From contig CAZFMJ010000091.1 of NCBI GenBank assembly GCA_964520045.1, positions 1-8,989 on the forward strand: DNA of 8,989 bases. The letters run 5' to 3'. This DNA is from CAZFMJ01 sp964520045 (GTDB lineage: Bacteria > Elusimicrobiota > Elusimicrobia > Elusimicrobiales > CAZFMJ01). This document shows, piece by piece, positions 1 to 6,834 of this stretch; the first letter of the stretch is position 1; every line of letters begins with the position of its first letter. A program made the translations under genes and the position numbers. A model generated the notes under the pieces. The model was not told where the DNA came from, did no database searches, and was given only the letters and a program-made list of their open reading frames with translations.

Positions 1-821
1 TTGTTGTTCTTTGTCGGTAAATAATTATTCCTGCTCACCACTTTCTTTCCCGTTTTTTCTTCCAGGTCCAGCCGCGCTTTTTTTGCAATGCCGCCGCCTT
101 TTTTCCCGGCAACGGCATTTTCAATCATACCGGTGGCCGCCATAGTTTCAGCTATCTGGCGGGTGGAGAGCTCGGCCAAAGCGGTAAAAATGAGTTCCGC
201 TTCGCTCATGTGATCGCGCAGGTTCTGGGTCTTTAAGCCTTTGATGTCTTTATGTTCCTTTACCGTTATGTCAGACCATTCCTGATGGATAATGTTGGTT
301 AATATCGCGTATTCTTCTTCTTTTGTAATTTCGTGGTCTTTCCAGTAGTCAGTCAGTTTGTTCCGAGTTTCCTGTCCCATCATGCGCTGTTGTATCCATT
401 TCTGGCTTCTGCCGTGCTGCTGCCAGTATTGGCGGGCCCGGTCCAGCGACTTCGCGGGGTCCGCCATGTCCTGCAGGCGCTCATAGCCCACCTTTGCAAG
501 CCAGAGTTTTATCGGTTCAGCTTTTGGGCTTGGCACGGATTGTATAAGGCGAAGAAGGGTTTCGGGATTTGCGACGTCAGTCAGATATCTTTTGCCGTCT
601 GCCGCTTCCAATTTCAGTAGGTGACAATTTGTCACCGACTGACTTCCTTCTTTGGAAAGCCGTTCTTTAAGCTTATTCCAGTACTTTCTGGCTGCCTGAT
701 AATTTGTTTGCTGAATCAGCGCCTGTATAATATCCACAACTGAGAAATACCATGTTTCGGTTTTTTTATCGTAAATCCTGCGTATTTTAAAATTCTCAAA
801 AACAGCTAATGTGTTCTTCAT
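1..821 (-). CDS. Bro-N domain protein, DinD/antirepressor-like, C-terminus cut by window edge
   Basis: The minus-strand frame is open from the ATG at 821-819 to the left edge (273 whole codons, no stop). The start follows a strong ribosome binding site, GGAGGAG at 832-826. Residues about 8-115 match the Bro-N fold of prophage antirepressors and baculovirus Bro proteins: WYFSVVDII (24-32), VTNCHLLKLEAADGK (63-77), YLTDVANPETLLRLIQS (79-95), then PSPKAEPIKLWLAKVGYERL. The second half carries the tail typical of DNA damage-inducible protein D-like members: WSDITVKEHKDIKGLKTQNLRDHM (in pieces at 182-205), the helical segment ELIFTALAELSTRQIA, and a Lys/Gly-rich end (GKKGGGIAKKAR). Family members are usually about 275-290 residues, so little is missing. 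Bro-N binds DNA; E. coli DinD is reported to act on RecA. The role here is unknown: no phage genes are visible nearby, so it may be a stand-alone accessory gene. Confidence 0.88.
   Translation of the reverse strand, partial: MKNTLAVFENFKIRRIYDKKTETWYFSVVDIIQALIQQTNYQAARKYWNKLKERLSKEGSQSVTNCHLLKLEAADGKRYLTDVANPETLLRLIQSVPSPKAEPIKLWLAKVGYERLQDMADPAKSLDRARQYWQQHGRSQKWIQQRMMGQETRNKLTDYWKDHEITKEEEYAILTNIIHQEWSDITVKEHKDIKGLKTQNLRDHMSEAELIFTALAELSTRQIAETMAATGMIENAVAGKKGGGIAKKARLDLEEKTGKKVVSRNNYLPTKNN
620..636. repeat. Perfect 8-bp palindrome inside the Bro-N gene
   Basis: GGTGACAA-T-TTGTCACC is a perfect dyad with 8-bp arms and one central base. It encodes the conserved residues VTNCH of the Bro-N domain, so part of the symmetry may simply follow from the protein sequence. 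It could also be a binding site for the protein's own DNA-binding domain, though an intragenic position about 190 bases inside the gene is unusual for an operator. Confidence 0.4.
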
Positions 822-825
822 ATTA

Positions 826-832
826 CTCCTCC
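826..832 (-). promoter_or_regulatory. Shine-Dalgarno site of the Bro-N gene
   Basis: On the minus strand GGAGGAG lies four bases before the ATG at 821-819. It is the strongest ribosome binding site in the window and fixes the start of the Bro-N gene. It also shows that this genome can use canonical Shine-Dalgarno initiation, in contrast to the MFS, MATE and sigma genes, which lack one. Confidence 0.75.
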
Positions 833-974
833 GGCTTTTCGCTGTGAGACTGCAAATTTGCCGCCGCCCCGGCGGCCGCGCAGGAATCTCCTCTAAACAG
901 CTTCGGCGCTGTGCCCGCCCAGCTTCCCGAATTTCTGATTTTCAATCATTAAGACTTAAAGCCGCGTCCCCCCC

Positions 975-1016
975 AAAAAAAATATCCAGCCCTGCTTCAG
1001 AATTTTACGGCTGCCA
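975..1016 (-). terminator. Possible Rho-independent terminator upstream of the Bro-N gene
   Basis: Reading the minus strand, CAGCC and GGCTG form a 5-bp stem around a long loop of about 17 bases. A few bases later comes a run of eight T (plus-strand A8 at 975-982). The orientation would stop leftward transcription from the MFS gene before the Bro-N gene. The stem is short and the loop long, so the T run is the better part of the evidence. Confidence 0.25.
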
Positions 1017-1018
1017 GA

Positions 1019-1037
1019 CAGCTTCCGGTGTAAGCTG
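1019..1037. repeat. Perfect 6-bp inverted repeat with 7-base spacer
   Basis: CAGCTT (1019-1024) and AAGCTG (1032-1037) flank the spacer CCGGTGT. It could fold as a small hairpin in RNA from either strand or be a protein-binding dyad. No T run follows in either direction, so it is not a terminator by itself. Chance occurrence is possible. Confidence 0.4.
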
Positions 1038-1346
1038 AAAATTCAAGAACCTTCCCATCCTCCCGATAACTAAAAAACTAAACAACGTCCCCCCCCTGCT
1101 TCTTTTAAAAAGTCGCCTACTTTCCCCTGAGAATGATTATCTCTTATGAACGAATCGGTCATTTTAGCCTTTCCTAAATGTAGAATTGGTGTAAGGGCTT
1201 GATTCTTGAATCGCGCGCGCTCGAAAAGACAGACTGCATCTTCCCTTCACTTAATTTTATTAAATCTATGGCAAACTTGCACGATAGAATATCCCATACT
1301 TCCCCGCCGACAACTTAATGTTGGGGTGAAACTTGAGATTTTGGTT

Positions 1347-2567
1347 TTATTCAACTGACGGGTTGGGGTCGGATTGAGCATTTGAAGGCGTGGAGAAGGG
1401 GTTATTCTGCGTTTTTACAGCAAGCGCGACGGCAAATCCCGCGACGGAAAGAAGCGAGGCGGCCATGAACACCGATTTATAGCCGTAAACGGCCCAGAGC
1501 GCTCCGCCTAAAGCCGGCACGGTCATTGAAACGGCGTGGTCTATCGTAAGTCCGAGAGAAAGGGTGGGTGCGATATCCGATTTATGCTCCGCAATTTTAT
1601 TGAGGTATGTAGTGCGCGCTATGCGGGCGGCGAACATAAGATTGTCGAGAATAAACAACGCGTAAAGCAGATACTTGTTCGCCGAGAGAGCAAAGCCGGC
1701 GCAGATAAAGACCAGAATGACCGCGTCGGCGATAAACATCCTGCGTTCGCCGAATCTGTCGACTACTATACCGAAGGCCTGCCGGAAAATCACTCCCAGG
1801 AAAGAAGCGGTGAGCATCAAAGCGGCCATGACCGCGGGACTTACGCTGTAAACCGTGACCAGCACCCATGGCGCGAAAGTCAGGAATATCTGTTTGCGCC
1901 CTCCGAAAATGATGTTTAAAAGATAGTAATATTTATATTTTTTGCGGAAAACAAAACGTTTTCCTCCCGGCGCGGCGTCATCCGGGCCGATCTTGACCCG
2001 CGCGAACATAAAAGCCGATGCCGCCGCCGCAAACGCCGCTATCAAAAACGAAGCCGGGTAAATTCCCGGTCCCGCCGCCTTTGCTATGAGCCAGAAGATG
2101 CCCGCTCCCGCTATTGCGGCCAAATTGCTCATTCCGCTTATCTGGCCCAGACGGCGTCCATGGCGTCCGTCTTTTGCCAGACGAAGCCCCATTACGCTTT
2201 CCACCGTCATGAAAAGATGCCCCCCCATGCTCCAAAAGAGCATCCAGACAGTCATCATGGCCAGCGAAGGAGAGAGAAATCCGAGTCCGAAAATTCCCAC
2301 GGCCGATAACAGCCCCGTAATGACCGCCCATGAACGCATGGGCAAAGCCGCCAGCAGGCCGGTGACGAATATCATGCTGAAGCCCGGAAATTCGCGCGGA
2401 AATTCCAGAAAACCGCGCTCGCCCGCCGACATATGGAATGTGTCGTTAAGATAGTTATTGAAAGCTGTTGAAAAAATGCCGGCATTTATGCCCAGAAAAA
2501 ATACTCCGGCCAGAAAAGCCTTAAGCACCGGGTCGGCCCCGTGCCAGCGGTTAAGCAGACTGCGCAT
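1347..2567 (-). CDS. Major facilitator superfamily (MFS) transporter
   Basis: A 406-residue inner-membrane protein made of hydrophobic helices in two halves, the size expected of a 12-helix MFS carrier. The N-terminal half starts its first helix at about residue 15 (LKAFLAGVFFLGINAGIF). A polar, basic central loop at about 192-212 (GPDDAAPGGKRFVFRKKYK) separates the halves. The second half carries the cytoplasmic motif-A relative GIVVDRFGERRMF (266-278), and the last helix ends near 384, followed by a Ser/Pro/Asn-rich tail. The early segment ERGFLEFPREFPGF (50-63) is a recognisable signature of one MFS subgroup, but I cannot name its substrate. The ATG at 2567-2565 is the only sensible start, because no in-frame ATG, GTG or TTG was found just upstream. 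No Shine-Dalgarno precedes it; GATAAT lies six bases before the ATG. It is divergent from the flavoprotein gene at 2690. Confidence 0.9.
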   Translation of the reverse strand: MRSLLNRWHGADPVLKAFLAGVFFLGINAGIFSTAFNNYLNDTFHMSAGERGFLEFPREFPGFSMIFVTGLLAALPMRSWAVITGLLSAVGIFGLGFLSPSLAMMTVWMLFWSMGGHLFMTVESVMGLRLAKDGRHGRRLGQISGMSNLAAIAGAGIFWLIAKAAGPGIYPASFLIAAFAAAASAFMFARVKIGPDDAAPGGKRFVFRKKYKYYYLLNIIFGGRKQIFLTFAPWVLVTVYSVSPAVMAALMLTASFLGVIFRQAFGIVVDRFGERRMFIADAVILVFICAGFALSANKYLLYALFILDNLMFAARIARTTYLNKIAEHKSDIAPTLSLGLTIDHAVSMTVPALGGALWAVYGYKSVFMAASLLSVAGFAVALAVKTQNNPFSTPSNAQSDPNPSVE

Positions 2568-2573
2568 TCGGAT

Positions 2574-2582
2574 ATTATCGCA
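2574..2582 (-). promoter_or_regulatory. Candidate extended -10 element of the MFS gene, possibly leaderless
   Basis: On the minus strand TGCGATAAT (TGN plus a -10-like hexamer) ends six bases before the MFS start codon, so transcription would begin at or next to the ATG. No Shine-Dalgarno is present in the gap. No good -35 box is seen; the bases upstream are mostly T-rich. Confidence 0.4.
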
Positions 2583-2642
2583 AAAAACAACAAAAAATGC
2601 TCTGATAACTCGAATGGTTGTAAAAAGGAGTTTCTGCCGCTA

Positions 2643-2651
2643 TGATATAAT
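2643..2651 (+). promoter_or_regulatory. Extended -10 promoter for the flavoprotein gene
   Basis: TGATATAAT at 2643-2651 is a perfect extended -10 element (TGN followed by consensus TATAAT). It lies 38 bases before the ATG at 2690, giving a leader of about 30 bases. No consensus -35 sits at the usual spacing (TTGTAA at 2618-2623 is 22 bases away), which fits an extended -10 promoter that does not depend on a -35 box. It lies in the 122-base gap between the two divergent genes. Confidence 0.6.
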
Positions 2652-2689
2652 ACCTGTATCAAGACGGTATCCGGCGGACGTGCCAGAAT

Positions 2690-3958
2690 ATGAACGAAAA
2701 AATATCCAGCGCAGATGTGATCGTTATCGGAGGAGGGCCCGCCGGCATTATGGCGGCGGGCCGGGCAGGCGAACTGGGGGCGCAAACCGTTCTTATTGAA
2801 AAAAACCCCGGCTTGGGGATAAAACTTCTGCTTACCGGTGGCGGCAGGTGCAACGTTACCAACAGCTCCGGCATAAAAGGATTTATTGAGGCTTTCGGCA
2901 GGAACGGGAAGTTCCTTTACGGAGCGCTTAACGTATTTTCAAACGAAGATTTAATAACCTTTTTGAACTCGCGCGGGGTTCCCACGCGCGCCGAACCTGA
3001 CGGAAAAATATTCCCTTCGGATGACAGAGCGCAAAGCGTTCTTACGGCGCTGACCGGCTATTTGCGCGGCGGCAAAGTGAATGTCGCCTGCGGGTCGCGG
3101 GTCTCCGGCATTTTGCCGGGGAACGGCTCAAAAATAGAAGGTGTTGAACTTTCGGACGGCGGCGTTGTCCGCGGTAAAAAAATAATTATAGCTACGGGCG
3201 GAATGTCTTATCCGAAAACAGGCTCCACGGGCGACGGATACGCCTTGGCAAAGCAATGCGGGCATACCATAGTTGAGCTCAGGCCGGGGCTTACAGCTCT
3301 TGAATCCGGAGAACCGTTCATAAAAGATCTGCAGGGGCTGACGCTTAAAAATATAACGATTGCGGTTTTAATCAACGGAAAAAAGGCGGCGGAGGAAAAA
3401 GGCGATTTACTGTTCACTCATTTCGGAGTATCGGGGCCGAAGCTTCTCGTTTTGAGCCGGATCGCGGCGGACGCGCTTCTTGACGGCGGTAAGGCGGAGA
3501 TTTCCTTAAATCTGGTTCCGGAGCGGACGGCGGAGGGATTAACTTCGGCCATTCAGAAGTATTTCTCCGATAACGGCGCAAGAATGTTTTCAAGTTATCT
3601 GAAAACCATCTTGCCTGATTCGTTGGTTTCCGTGTTTGCGCTCCGATGCGGCATAGACAGCTCCAGACAATGCGCTTCAATTACATGCGCGGAACGCGGA
3701 AAAATAGCCGGGATGTTTTGCGATTTCAGGATACGTATAACCGGTCCGCGTCCCATAGAGGAGGCTGTTGTCACGCGCGGGGGCGTGAATTTAACCGAAA
3801 TAAATCCCCGGACAATGGAGTCCCGTATTATGCGCGGGCTTTATTTTTGCGGAGAGGTTATGGACCTTGACGGTATTACCGGCGGCTATAATCTGCAGGA
3901 AGCCTTTTCCACCGGATATCTTGCCGGCCAGTCGGCGGGCGCCGGCGTGTCTGAGTAA
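2690..3958 (+). CDS. BaiN/YhiN-type NAD(P)/FAD-dependent oxidoreductase (HI0933 family)
   Basis: A complete 422-residue soluble flavoprotein, the usual length for the family. An N-terminal Rossmann dinucleotide-binding motif GGGPAG (14-19) follows the strand DVIVI. The family hallmark GGGRCNVTN is at 50-58. Further conserved blocks are TGGMSYPKTGSTGDGYA (169-185), THFGVSGPKLL (243-253), ITGPRPIEEAVVTRGGVNL (350-368) and the C-terminal FAD block FCGEVMDLDGITGGYNLQEA (386-405). These match the aminoacetone oxidase/BaiN/YhiN group. Some members of this group are assigned to reductive steps of bile-acid 7-dehydroxylation, but for most, including this one, the physiological substrate is unknown. 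The start ATG has only a weak ribosome site (GGCGGA, about 12 bases upstream). It is the only plus-strand gene here, divergent from the MFS gene and convergent, with 15 bases between stops, with the sigma-like gene. Confidence 0.93.
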   Translation: MNEKISSADVIVIGGGPAGIMAAGRAGELGAQTVLIEKNPGLGIKLLLTGGGRCNVTNSSGIKGFIEAFGRNGKFLYGALNVFSNEDLITFLNSRGVPTRAEPDGKIFPSDDRAQSVLTALTGYLRGGKVNVACGSRVSGILPGNGSKIEGVELSDGGVVRGKKIIIATGGMSYPKTGSTGDGYALAKQCGHTIVELRPGLTALESGEPFIKDLQGLTLKNITIAVLINGKKAAEEKGDLLFTHFGVSGPKLLVLSRIAADALLDGGKAEISLNLVPERTAEGLTSAIQKYFSDNGARMFSSYLKTILPDSLVSVFALRCGIDSSRQCASITCAERGKIAGMFCDFRIRITGPRPIEEAVVTRGGVNLTEINPRTMESRIMRGLYFCGEVMDLDGITGGYNLQEAFSTGYLAGQSAGAGVSE

Positions 3959-3973
3959 TTGTTCTTAGGGATT

Positions 3974-5221
3974 TCATTCGAGGGCGGAATCCAGATCTTT
4001 TTTTTCTATCCCCGCGGATTCGCAGATCTTTGTTTTAAGCTCTTCCGTTATGTCTGATTTATCAAAAGTGTCTGAAAGCACCGCGCCGAATAAGACAGGA
4101 TCGATCTCATGTCTCCGGCATAGTTCCGTAAGCTCTTTTCCGGTAAGCTCGCGGAGTTTATAAGACACGATCTCGCCGAGCGTCTGCTTCCAGCCTCCGT
4201 CGAAAATTCCGGCCACGGCGCAGGTAAACCATGCCAGAGCGGCCAATTCAAGGCATTGAGCCGAAGCCGAAATGGATTTTTTTGTTTTCGCGTATATAGC
4301 CGTGGCGTGAATCTTATTATCCGACATTTTCCAAAGCCATTCTATTTCGGCCTTCGCGGTCATTTTTGCCGGAGCCGCGGATATGCGTTTTATATGCAGT
4401 TTCCCGAACTTAGCTATAGCCTTCCGGATGATTCTGGCTGTTTCCTGCTCTGAAACTCCTAATAGTTCCGTTATCTCCGGCTTTGATTTGCCTTCCTCGA
4501 TCCATTGCAGAATGCCGCGCAGTCTGCAGTCTTCCACCATTTCCAGATCCGGTCCGCAATGATACATTTTTCTGGCTATCAGCCAGCCGAAACCGGCGTA
4601 ATTTTCCCGTTCAATGCCCTTTTTGTCCAGTTCCCCGGCAAGGCGTATGAGCCCGTTTCGCAAATCTGATTTTATCTCTGATTCATTTCTGTCAAAAACG
4701 TCCGCCAGCTCTTTGCCGCGCTTTTGAAACATCAGCCTGCCGACCAGAACATTGCGCTGGGCGTCATTTTCAAGGTTTTGAACGGCCGAGAGCATTTCGT
4801 TGGCCATATCCCGCACTATTTCCGCGTCGGCGGGATTTTCAGCGGCATATTTTGATTTTATCCGCTCGATATCAGCCTTATCCATCAATCTGTTTTCTTC
4901 GTCTTCTTGAGCGGCGGGGCGTATCCGTATGCATCTGTAATTATCTTTGATTAAATCAAGATATCTGCGGTTGGCTGCCGTTATAACCGCGGCTTCGAAA
5001 GACTTGTCCGGCCTGCCGGCCTTTTTGCCGAGCGTCTCCAGTCCCGCCAGGAAAGCGTCCTCAAACACGTCTTCGGCGTCGGTTTCCAGAACATTTGACC
5101 GCGCAGTATAAAGATAGCCGGTAACAACATGTTTTGAAAGCTTGTATAACTCTTCGGCCGCGGACTTGTCGCCGCCGGCGTATTTTAATGCCAGTTCATT
5201 TATCATTTCGGTTAATGTCAT
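3974..5221 (-). CDS. ECF-like sigma-70 family factor with a long C-terminal extension
   Basis: A 415-residue protein. Residues about 15-96 look like sigma region 2: GDKSAAEELYKLSKHVV, then the hallmark AEDVFEDAFLAGLETL (49-64), then TAANRRYLDLIKDNYR (81-96), the usual promoter-melting block. Residues about 143-195 look like sigma region 4, with the helix-turn-helix KELADVFDRNESEIKSDLRN (170-189). Ordinary ECF factors end here at 170-200 residues; this one continues for about 215. The extension holds another predicted helix-turn-helix at about 233-272 (KPEITELLGVSEQETARIIR), a moderately hydrophobic stretch at 321-340 and an alpha-helical tail, none of which I can assign to a family. No anti-sigma gene is adjacent. 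It lies 46 bases downstream of the MATE gene and has no Shine-Dalgarno; TATACT lies nine bases before the ATG. It probably redirects RNA polymerase to a small regulon; the trigger is unknown. Confidence 0.75.
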   Translation of the reverse strand: MTLTEMINELALKYAGGDKSAAEELYKLSKHVVTGYLYTARSNVLETDAEDVFEDAFLAGLETLGKKAGRPDKSFEAAVITAANRRYLDLIKDNYRCIRIRPAAQEDEENRLMDKADIERIKSKYAAENPADAEIVRDMANEMLSAVQNLENDAQRNVLVGRLMFQKRGKELADVFDRNESEIKSDLRNGLIRLAGELDKKGIERENYAGFGWLIARKMYHCGPDLEMVEDCRLRGILQWIEEGKSKPEITELLGVSEQETARIIRKAIAKFGKLHIKRISAAPAKMTAKAEIEWLWKMSDNKIHATAIYAKTKKSISASAQCLELAALAWFTCAVAGIFDGGWKQTLGEIVSYKLRELTGKELTELCRRHEIDPVLFGAVLSDTFDKSDITEELKTKICESAGIEKKDLDSALE

Positions 5222-5230
5222 ATAAACAAA

Positions 5231-5236
5231 AGTATA
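5231..5236 (-). promoter_or_regulatory. Candidate -10 hexamer just before the sigma-like gene
   Basis: On the minus strand TATACT lies nine bases before the ATG at 5221-5219, in the AT-rich part of the 46-base gap after the MATE gene. If used, it would give a leader of two or three bases at most. The -35 is poor (TTCCGG at 18-base spacing). Read-through from the MATE gene is an equally plausible source of transcript. Confidence 0.3.
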
Positions 5237-5267
5237 TCAAAGTATCTGATGCGTCCGGAAATCTTCC

Positions 5268-6635
5268 TTATTCCGTTATATTTATTTTTTGCCATTTTCC
5301 GGATTGAAACCTGATGATAAAAATCGAAGCCAGCGTAAAGGTATAAAATATTCCCCATACCCACGTATAAATAAACGGCGCATGAAGAACATTTAAAATA
5401 ACATACACGCCCGGCACGAACAGTCCCCATGCGCATAAAGACGCCATGAGCATCTGGAATTTCGTGTCTCCGGCGCCTCTTATCGCGTCGGAATAAGTGA
5501 AATTCAGCATATCGAAGAAGACGAAAACCGCGATTACTTTCATCAGCGGATAAGCGTGCAAAGCTATGGCGGACATGTCGGGCGAGTCCGCTTGGCCGAA
5601 AAGCTTTAACAATAAGCCTGGCGCAAAAAAGAACAGAAACGACAGCGCCAGCGTGTAAGGCACCGCAAGCTTAAGCGCGCTGCGCACAATTGTAAAAGCG
5701 GTTTCTTTTTTACCCCGGCCTATATACTGGCCCGTAAGCGTCTGCACGGCCATTCCCACGCCTATCAGCGGCATAAATGCCAGAGAATCTATCGCCAGCG
5801 CTATATTATTGGCGGCAAGTATATATTTATCGGTGTTCCCCACCAGGAAAATGAATACCGTAAAAGAGGCCATATCAAGAAAAAAACTTACGCCGTTAGG
5901 CGCCCCGTATTTAATAATCTTGCTGAACAGCGGCCTGTGAAAACCCAGCAGTCTTCCTGTTCTGAACACTTTGCGGTTTTTCGGCGAAAAAACAAGACAG
6001 CCGTATGCCGCGGTCATTACGGCATTGCTTATTATGAATGCTATGGCGGCTCCCCGTATTCCCATCTCCGGAAAAGCGCCCGCTCCGAAAATCAGCAGAT
6101 ATGACAAAACCACGTTTACGGCATTTCCGGCGATATTGACAAACATCGTTACGGCTGTTTTTCCCTGTCCCGTAAAAAAAGAGGATAATGCGCCGTTTAT
6201 GGCGGAAAACCCTCCGAATACGGCGAGTAGAGTGTAATATTGAAGCTCCAGTATTTTAACTTCGGGCGCGTGACCGGAAGCGGAAATAATCCATCTGCCG
6301 AGCGGAACGGTGCAGACTATCAGAAACGAGGAGATAAATGCTATCCAAACCCCCTGCCACAGGGCCACTGTGAGTCTCGCGTAACGCCGTCCTCCGTAAA
6401 ACTGGGCTATGAAAACATTGGTGTAGGAAGTCAGTCCCAAAAAAAAGCACACTATCGTGAAGTTTAAAATGCCGGCCGGCACGGCGGCGGCTATGGCCTC
6501 TGCGCTGTGCCATGAAAGAAAAATGCGGTTTACAAACATCATGACCGAGTATGACGCCGTGGACAGTATCAGCGGATAGGCGAGCCGCCACAGTTCCTTA
6601 ACCCCGCCTTCTTCCTTTTCAAATTTATCCGCCAT
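5268..6635 (-). CDS. MATE family multidrug/cation efflux transporter (NorM/DinF-like)
   Basis: A 455-residue polytopic membrane protein of the usual MATE length, with about 12 hydrophobic helices. The first begins at about residue 17 (LAYPLILSTASYSVMMFVNR), a typical MATE opening. Other family signatures are TNVFIAQFYGGRRYARL (72-88), FFTGQGKT (153-160), GMAVQTLTGQYIGRGKKE (294-311) and the C-terminal-half block YSDAIRGAGDTKFQM (381-395), which mirrors the N-half GQGKT region, as expected from the internal pseudo-symmetry. Such proteins export organic cations, drugs or metabolites in exchange for Na+ or H+; the substrate cannot be read from the sequence. The start ATG at 6635-6633 has no Shine-Dalgarno and follows an AT-rich run with TAAAAT six bases upstream. 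It is probably the first gene of a leftward unit with the sigma-like gene. Confidence 0.92.
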   Translation of the reverse strand: MADKFEKEEGGVKELWRLAYPLILSTASYSVMMFVNRIFLSWHSAEAIAAAVPAGILNFTIVCFFLGLTSYTNVFIAQFYGGRRYARLTVALWQGVWIAFISSFLIVCTVPLGRWIISASGHAPEVKILELQYYTLLAVFGGFSAINGALSSFFTGQGKTAVTMFVNIAGNAVNVVLSYLLIFGAGAFPEMGIRGAAIAFIISNAVMTAAYGCLVFSPKNRKVFRTGRLLGFHRPLFSKIIKYGAPNGVSFFLDMASFTVFIFLVGNTDKYILAANNIALAIDSLAFMPLIGVGMAVQTLTGQYIGRGKKETAFTIVRSALKLAVPYTLALSFLFFFAPGLLLKLFGQADSPDMSAIALHAYPLMKVIAVFVFFDMLNFTYSDAIRGAGDTKFQMLMASLCAWGLFVPGVYVILNVLHAPFIYTWVWGIFYTFTLASIFIIRFQSGKWQKINITE

Positions 6636-6834
6636 ATAATAATTTTATGTTCCGCGCATTTTTAACACGCGATGAAAGAATAAAATAAAATTCCGTTCCA
6701 CGCGCGGGTTCTGCGGTCCTTCTTTTTTTAAACTTCGGCCTATTGAGAATCAGGGCTTAAGACACTTGCGGCGTCAAGATGGTTTAAAGTCTGATGGAAT
6801 CAGGCCGTTTTTCCGGCGGATTATGCCCGCGGTT
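6636..6834. other. 199-base gap between the trehalose cassette and the MATE gene
   Basis: No gene is seen on either strand. Just past the glycosyltransferase stop, on the minus strand, are two weak hairpins: GCCG-GAAAAA-CGGC, and further on CTGAT-TCC-ATCAG followed by ACTTT. Either might contribute to termination, but neither has a proper T run. The left end is AT-rich and probably holds the MATE promoter. Confidence 0.45.
6642..6647 (-). promoter_or_regulatory. Candidate -10 hexamer of the MATE gene, possibly leaderless
   Basis: On the minus strand TAAAAT ends six bases before the MATE ATG, the same geometry as the GATAAT before the MFS gene. The gap contains no Shine-Dalgarno. A weak -35 relative (GTGTTA) is only 15 bases away, so this call rests on position and AT content. 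Confidence 0.3.

Larger units (their letters stand above)
822..1346. other. 525-base non-coding stretch with poly-C tracts and small inverted repeats
   Basis: I see no convincing gene on either strand. The short open frames have no ribosome binding site and low-complexity translations. Visible structure: a GC-rich inverted repeat GCCGCC-CC-GGCGGC at 863-876 just upstream of the Bro-N gene; a perfect inverted repeat CAGCTT-N7-AAGCTG at 1019-1037; a C7 tract (968-974) followed directly by an A8 tract (975-982); a C8 tract at 1089-1096 in a similar context (CGTCCCCCCC, then CTGCTTC); and GATTC-TT-GAATC at 1201-1212. The minus strand should contain the end of the MFS transcript and the promoter of the Bro-N gene, but I could not fix either to a clear sequence. 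No tRNA or attachment-site duplication was seen. Confidence 0.6.

Noticed and set aside
811..1038. Plus-strand open frame of 75 codons in the gap beside the Bro-N gene
   Set aside because: It overlaps the start and ribosome site of the Bro-N gene in antisense, is rich in Arg, Ser and Pro without a motif, and runs through the C and A homopolymers.
1130..1148. Fur-box-like sequence GAGAATGATTATCTCTTAT
   Set aside because: It matches about 12 of 19 positions of the Fur consensus, is not next to a promoter or start codon, and no iron gene is nearby.
1300..1325. CAAC-TTAAT-GTTG hairpin just past the MFS stop, as a terminator
   Set aside because: The perfect stem is only four base pairs, the outer C and G runs align with mismatches, and no T run follows on the minus strand.
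3923..3946. GCCGGC repeated at both ends of a 24-base block near the end of the flavoprotein gene, as a bidirectional terminator
   Set aside because: GCCGGC is its own reverse complement, so the pairing is trivial. There is no T run on either side and the block codes for the C-terminal residues.
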